Assembly (NCBI GenBank): GCA_021292105.1
Contig: CM037874.1
Location: forward strand, 27,225,083-27,289,082
Direction of reading: 5' to 3'
DNA from: Anadara kagoshimensis
Taxonomy: Eukaryota; Mollusca; Bivalvia; Arcoida; Arcidae
Length of the DNA stretch: 64,000 bases
The notes below the pieces were generated by a model. It had not been told where the DNA came from. It made no database searches and was given only the letters and a program-made list of their open reading frames with translations. Made by a program: the position numbers and the translations under genes. Positions 58,851-64,000 of this stretch are shown here, one piece after another (within the stretch, counting starts at the first letter, position 1; each line of letters begins with the position of its first letter).

Positions 58851-61050
58851 ATTCATCACTAATTGAGAATGTCATTTCATGCATAAGTCACTTGAATTCA
58901 TCACCCATTGATGAAATCATTTCATTCATAAGTCACTTAAATTCATCACTATTTGAGAAAATCATTTCATTCATGCATCATTTGAATTTTTCTCATTGAT
59001 AACATCATTTCATTTTAGGTAACCTGAATTCATCACCCCTTGAAAAACCTTCACTCACAAATCACTTGAATTCATTACTCATTGAGGAAATCATTTCATT
59101 CATGGGTCACTTTAATTCATCACTCATTGAGGAAATCATTTCATTCATAAGTCACTTGAACTCACCAGTCATTGTAAACGTCATTTCATTCATAGGTCAC
59201 TAGAATTCATCACTTGTTGAGGAAATCACCTCATTCATAAGTCAATTGGAATCATCACTCATCAACAACAACAACATTCATTCAAAATGTGGAAGAAATT
59301 CTATCCATAAATCACTCTAATTCATCATCCAGTGATAATTTCTGTCATAAGTCATTTGAATTCATCACTAATTGAGAATTTTTCTCATTGATAACATCAT
59401 TTCATTTTAAGTAACCTGAATTCACCACCCCTTGAAAAATCTTCATTCACAAATCACTTGAATTCATCACTCATTGAGGAAATCATTTCATTCATGTCAC
59501 TTGAATTCATCACCCATTGATGTAATCATTTCATTCATGTCACTTGAATTCATCACCCATTGATGTAATCATTTCATTCATAAGTGACTTGAATTCATCA
59601 CCCATTGATGAAATCATTTCATTCATAAGTCGCTTAAATTCATCACTATTTGAGAAAATCATTTCATTCATGCATCATTTGAATTTTTCTCATTGATAAC
59701 ATCATTTCATTTTAAGTAAACTGAATTCATCATCCCTTGAAAAATCTTCATTCACAAATCACTTGAATTCATCACTCATTGAGGAAATCATTTCATTCAT
59801 AGGTCACTTGAATTCATCAGTCATTGTAAACATCAATTCATTTATACGTCACTTGAATTCATCATCCATTGATGAAATCATTTCATTCATAAGTCACTTG
59901 AATTCATCAGTCATTGTAAACATCAATTCATTCATAAGTCACTTGAATTCATCATCCATTGATGAAATCATTTCATTCATAAGTCACTTAAATTCATCAC
60001 TATTTGAGAAAATCATTTCATTCATGCATCATTTGAATTATTCTCTTTGATAACATCATTTCATTATAAATAACCTGAATTCATCACCCCTTGAAAAATC
60101 TTCATTCACAAATCATTTTAATTCATCACTCATTGAGAAAATCATTTCATTCATAAGTCACTTGAATTCACCAGTCATTGTAAATATTATTTCATTCATA
60201 AGTCACTTGAATTCACCGGTCATTGAGAATATCATTTCATTCATAAGTCACTTGAATTTGCCAGTGATTGAGAACATCATTTCATTCATAAGTGCTTGTA
60301 TTCATCACGCATTAAGGAAATCATTTCATTCACAAGTCACTTGAATTCACCAGTCATTGTAAACATTATTTCATTCATAAGTCACTTGAATTCACCGGTC
60401 ATTGAGAATATCATTTCATTCATAAGTCACTTGAATTTGCCAGTGATTGAGAACATCATTTCATTCATAAGTGCTTGTATTCATCACTCATTCAGGAAAT
60501 CATTTCATTCATAAGTCACTTGAATTTACCAGTCATTGAGAATATCATTTCATTGATAAGTCACTTGAATTCATCACCCATTGACATCAGTCATCAGACA
60601 CTTGTTGAATATATCATTTCATTCATAAGTCGATTGAATTCATCAACCATTGAGGAAGTTCCATTAGAAGTCACTTGAATTTGTCATTTGTCGTAGAAAT
60701 CACTTCGTTCATAAGTCACTGGAATTCATTATTTATTCAAGACATCATTTCATTCAAATATTACTTGAATTCAATGTTCATTGAGGGAACCTTTTCATTC
60801 ATAAGTCACTTGAATGCATCTCTTAGAGAACATTATTTTTATTCATAAGCCACTGAAATTAATCTCTCGTTGTGGAAATAATTTCATACATAAGTCACTG
60901 GAGTTCATCACTGATTGAGGAAATAATTTCATTTATTTATCTCATTGAACCAATCATTTCATTTATTTATCTCTTGAATTTATCTCATTGAACGAATCAT
61001 TTCATTCATAAGTCAATTGAATTCTTTACTCATTGAGGACCTGACATTCT
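58851..61050 (+). repeat. 45-bp satellite array
   Basis: The unit is CACTTGAATTCATCACTCAT, TGAGGAAATCATTTCATTC, ATAAGT; about 48 units. Because 45 is divisible by 3, short periodic frames of 60-95 codons appear. A multi-unit block of about 130-180 bp repeats near 60162-60344 and 60340-60515. Confidence 0.92.
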
Positions 61051-61089
61051 GGTCTATTCATCACATCATTGTGTCAATCACTGGAAATA

Positions 61090-61610
61090 AATGACATCAT
61101 GAACATCATTCTATTCTCTGGCAACAACCGTGACCTCATTTCATGTACAGGCAATAACCATGACCTCATTCTATTTTCAGGCAATAACCTTGACACTCAA
61201 TTCACAGGCTGTAACCATGACATTCCATTCACAGGCAATAACTGTGAACTCATTACATTCACAGGCAATAACCCCGACCTCATTCCATTTTCAGGCAATA
61301 ACCTTGACACTCAATTCACAGGCTGTAACCATGACATTCCATTCACAGGCAATAACTGTGAACTCATTACATTCACAGGCAATAACCCCGACCTCATTCC
61401 ATTTTCAGGCAATAACCTTGACACTCAGTTTACAGGCTGTAACCATGACATTCCATTCACAGGCAATAACTGTGAACTCATTTCATTCACAGGCAATAAC
61501 CCCCGACATTATTTCATGCACAGGCAATAAACGTGACCTCATTACATTTACAGGCAATAACCTTTGAACTCATTACTTCACAGGCAATAATTGTGACCTC
61601 ATTATATTCA
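61090..61610 (+). repeat. 30-bp satellite with 114-bp higher-order repeat
   Basis: The unit is TTCACAGGCAATAAC followed by TGTGAACTCATTACA-type sequence. ACCCCGACCTCATTCC recurs at 61271 and 61385 (114 bp), made of four units including a shortened CAGGCTGTAACCATGAC unit. About 17 units. Open frames of 145-153 codons are repeat-derived. Confidence 0.92.
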
Positions 61611-61620
61611 CAAATTAATA

Positions 61621-62660
61621 TAAAGTCCATTCATGGTTAACACTGTTTTATTCATTAGCCAATCATTACAGTTTCTGGTTCTTTATCTTTTAGTTACCCT
61701 TCTTTGGTGATACAAACCAATTTATTGCCACAGTTTTTGTTGACAATTTTTGTTTCATTTGTCACATAAAATGAGACTAAAAGTTCATCTTTTGCAAATT
61801 TATATACATGTATTACTTATCCTTTGATATGCAAATTACAAAAAGATTCTTTTATTAGCTTGGCTGTACAAAGTGCAAAATAGCTTTTGTCATACCCTTG
61901 GCATCTGTGTCGGCATCAGCATCCAATGTTAATTTTATGGAGAAAGCATTATAAAATAATACATTCACACTGGTAACCTACCTGGTGTCTTTTGCTACTT
62001 CTAGTTTTGAATCTCTGTTGACTGCATGGTTCAAGTAATTTAATGTGATTCAAAATCTTTACTAAATGATGTTTTTACTCTTTATGGAAACATGATACAT
62101 ATAGCCTTTAATGTGACTTAATATGTTCTAAAATTTGATATGTGTGCTTGGTGTAAAATGGAGTCATTATTGTACATTGAAACCATATAAAATCTAGATA
62201 GATCTGCCTTCTATATATTATAAATATTTCTATATTTTTGTATACACTGTATGCAGAACTATATTTTTTGTATACATTGTATGTATAACAATATTTTTGT
62301 ATACATTGTATGCAGGACTATGCATAATTACGCTGTAGTATTTGCTTTGCTCAAAAATCATCAGTATTCTTTTTATTTATATTCTTTTATAAGTAAAATT
62401 GAGTCATAGGATTTGTACACCATATCTGGTTAATACTAAGATATATTTACATTTGTGATGTTTCATAATATGAAACTCTGTCTGAGACCAAATGACTATA
62501 AATACATTTGTTACAATGACGTCACTCCTTTCTTGTTTTTGTCTATATGTGCGACGTCATAGATTGGCTGTTCTGTTGGAAATTCATGTCATACATGACA
62601 GTGTTTTAAATTTATTTAAGATTTAAAAACCAAAATAAGATTTTCAAAAAACGAGAAATG
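61621..62660. other. AT-rich unique sequence right of the super-array
   Basis: A short tandem of TTTTTGTATACATTGTATG-type units (about 33 bp, three copies) lies at 62236-62318. No gene was recognised. Confidence 0.5.
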
Positions 62661-62834
62661 TAAATATAACCATTGAACTGTCTAGAAATAGTGTTTATAA
62701 TGCTATAACTTCTGTTGCGGTGCAAAGCAACCTAATCATAATGCGCTAGTGCATATTATTCAGTTTGTTTTGCATGACAATGGAAGTCATAGCACTATTA
62801 ACACCATTTCTAGACAGTTCAATGGTTAAATATA
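62661..62834. mobile_element. 158-bp MITE with 8-bp target duplication (hAT-like)
   Basis: The element is 62669-62826. It starts ACCATTGAACTGTCTAGAAA and ends with the inverse TTTCTAGACAGTTCAATGGT, with arms of about 45 bp around a small loop. The exact 8-bp direct repeat TAAATATA lies at 62661-62668 and 62827-62834. An 8-bp duplication suits hAT-type transposition, but the ends lack the usual CAG start, so the superfamily is open. Confidence 0.85.
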
Positions 62835-63749
62835 TGTAAACTCATTGTTTGTAGCTTTTCAAGTTTAGCCACAAAATGCTTATAAGTGTGTGTGACCATC
62901 AGACTGTGCTTCGTTGTTGTACGTTTTATTCAGTATATATGTATTTGAATTTCCATATACATATATGCAGGTGTATGATTTTTAAACTTTTGATGAGAGG
63001 GTGATAGTCAATTTTTCATTTTCGTTTGAATATCATCTGCAATTCAAAGTTTTTGAACAACATAGATAGCAACTTTAAAAGTATTGTTGAAAGTATGGTA
63101 AATAACTTAATTGATTGTACCCATGTCCATCAAATGTGTACATGAACATATATGAATTTATCTTTGCACTCGATATACAATATCATATATTATGAAATAA
63201 ATATTGCTATTGTTTGATATGATTGTACGTACCTGGAATATTCGCAGTGAAAATGAATTTAGAAATTTTTGTTTCATATGATCAAGTACAAATTTGAATT
63301 TACAGAAAAATGGAAAAACAGAAAAAATATACCGGTACATACCTTATTGTTAAGGGTATTTAGTGTAAAACATTTATAAGTTACTTTTTGTGCCACTTCC
63401 CTCTAATTGTCATATGGTAAAATAGCATGAGCAGGCTAAATTTGAAGTCTATTTTATTTTAGCAACTTTGGGTTTTATGATATAAAATTTTTGTGTGCCA
63501 ATTTAACAAAAATCTACAAACGTATAATACTCAAGCTGTGACCAATGGTTAAAATGAACATATGTTACAATTTTTGAAATCTGTGAGGGTTTCAGTTTTT
63601 GAAATCTGTGGGACTGTTTCCGGATTCATTCCGAGTTCTCTGTATGTATTTGTATTTTTCTACATGTTAAAATCATGCCGATATGTGCTGCTTAATTACA
63701 ATAAATCCATGACAAACATCTTCATGACTTTGTTGTTTTCTTCAATATA
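62835..63749. other. AT-rich sequence, nothing recognised
   Basis: Only short chance frames and no repeat ends. An 18-bp direct repeat (TTTTTGAAATCTGTG, two copies near 63571 and 63596) is the only structure. Confidence 0.5.
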
Positions 63750-63907
63750 CAGTCCAACCTGCCTTAAAGGCCACCTCTATATAAGGGTCACCTACTTATA
63801 AAGGCCAGTAGAATTCTATCCCATCTGTTCTTTATATAAAGGTCAGCTGCCCATTAAGGCCACTTTTACTAGTTCCCTTGGTTGGCCTTTATAGACAGAT
63901 TTGACTG
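63750..63907. mobile_element. TA-flanked MITE, 'CAGTCAAACCTG' family, copy 4
   Basis: Ends CAGTCCAACCTGCCTTAAAG and (inward) CAGTCAAATCTGTCTATAAA, with TA at 63748-63749 and 63908-63909. Same orientation as the copy at 3541 but 158 bp. Confidence 0.85.
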
Positions 63908-63909
63908 TA

Positions 63910-64000
63910 CATTCAACCCTATCTACAAAGACCATCCAAGGGAACCAATAAAGGTGGCCTTTATAAGCAGGTGGCCCTTATATACAGGTCCAAATAATAT
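63910..64000. mobile_element. TA-MITE, inverted neighbour copy cut by the window end
   Basis: Reads CATTCAACCCTATCTACAAA..GGTGGCCTTTATAAGCAGG..CAGGTCCAAATAATAT, matching the start of the 10941 copy in order. It begins directly after the TA shared with the preceding element, so the two lie in opposite orientation. It is truncated at 64000. Confidence 0.75.

Larger units (their letters stand above)
34983..61620 (+). repeat. 26.6-kb satellite super-array (six tandem families)
   Basis: The families follow one another without change of strand bias: about 31 bp, 33 bp, 55 bp, 32 bp, 45 bp and 30 bp. All are rich in TCATTTCATTCA-type words and low in G on the plus strand. Only SINE pieces and two foldback islands interrupt. 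No gene was found within it. Individual families are listed separately. Confidence 0.92.

Noticed and set aside
34983-61620. Telomeric array
   Set aside because: No TTAGGG-type hexamers; the periods are 30-55 bp and lie between gene-bearing and unique flanks.

Overview
The window is animal nuclear DNA, AT-rich and intron-bearing, most likely from a mollusc and probably a bivalve. The evidence is two multi-exon genes with canonical GT-AG introns, several tRNA-derived SINEs, many small inverted-repeat transposons, and three pearl/Helentron-type elements that begin with an AGCTCACCTGA hairpin and carry a 145-bp tandem core. That element type is known to me as abundant in bivalves. No species is assigned.

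Genes, 4-30 kb. A complete GOSR1 (GOS28/GS28) gene lies on the minus strand from 16633 down to 3969. Eight exons were reconstructed by hand and join without a frame break into a 241-residue Golgi Qb-SNARE. Pointing away from it on the plus strand is a four-exon gene (19423-30165, 238 residues). Its product is basic and rich in SP/TP sites, with a KEN box. I do not recognise it firmly; a PIMREG-like mitotic regulator is one weak possibility. Their start codons are about 2.8 kb apart. Introns and flanks hold SINEs of two families, TA-flanked MITEs, a 1446-bp Mutator-like long-TIR element with 9-bp target duplications, a 712-bp foldback element with 8-bp duplications, a 34-bp minisatellite and microsatellites.

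Pearl/Helentron-like elements. Copies at 24004-26329 and 27023-29212 lie in the last intron of the plus-strand gene. A third, at 33114-34982, sits directly against the satellite region. Each carries a perfect IR3 palindrome (AGGTCA AGG TGACCT) in its head and about 8-12 tandem 145-bp monomers, nearly all with TCAAGGTCA, the extended half-site of NR5A/ERR nuclear receptors.

Satellite super-array, about 34.98-61.62 kb. Six tandem families follow one another on the same strand: about 31 bp (degenerate), 33 bp, 55 bp (about 14.4 kb, roughly 250 units), 32 bp, 45 bp and 30 bp. The 55-, 32- and 45-bp units share the core ATCATTTCATTCAT or a close variant, suggesting one origin. The 55-bp array has higher-order repeats of 110, 385, 495 and 605 bp, larger duplicated blocks, and four copies of one SINE tail amplified with it. 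Two CpG-bearing foldback islands and one SINE interrupt an otherwise nearly CpG-free tract. The long open frames here (up to 926 codons) follow from repeat sequence and are not called as genes.

The right end (61.6-64 kb) is AT-rich unique sequence with a hAT-like 158-bp MITE and a TA-MITE pair at the edge.
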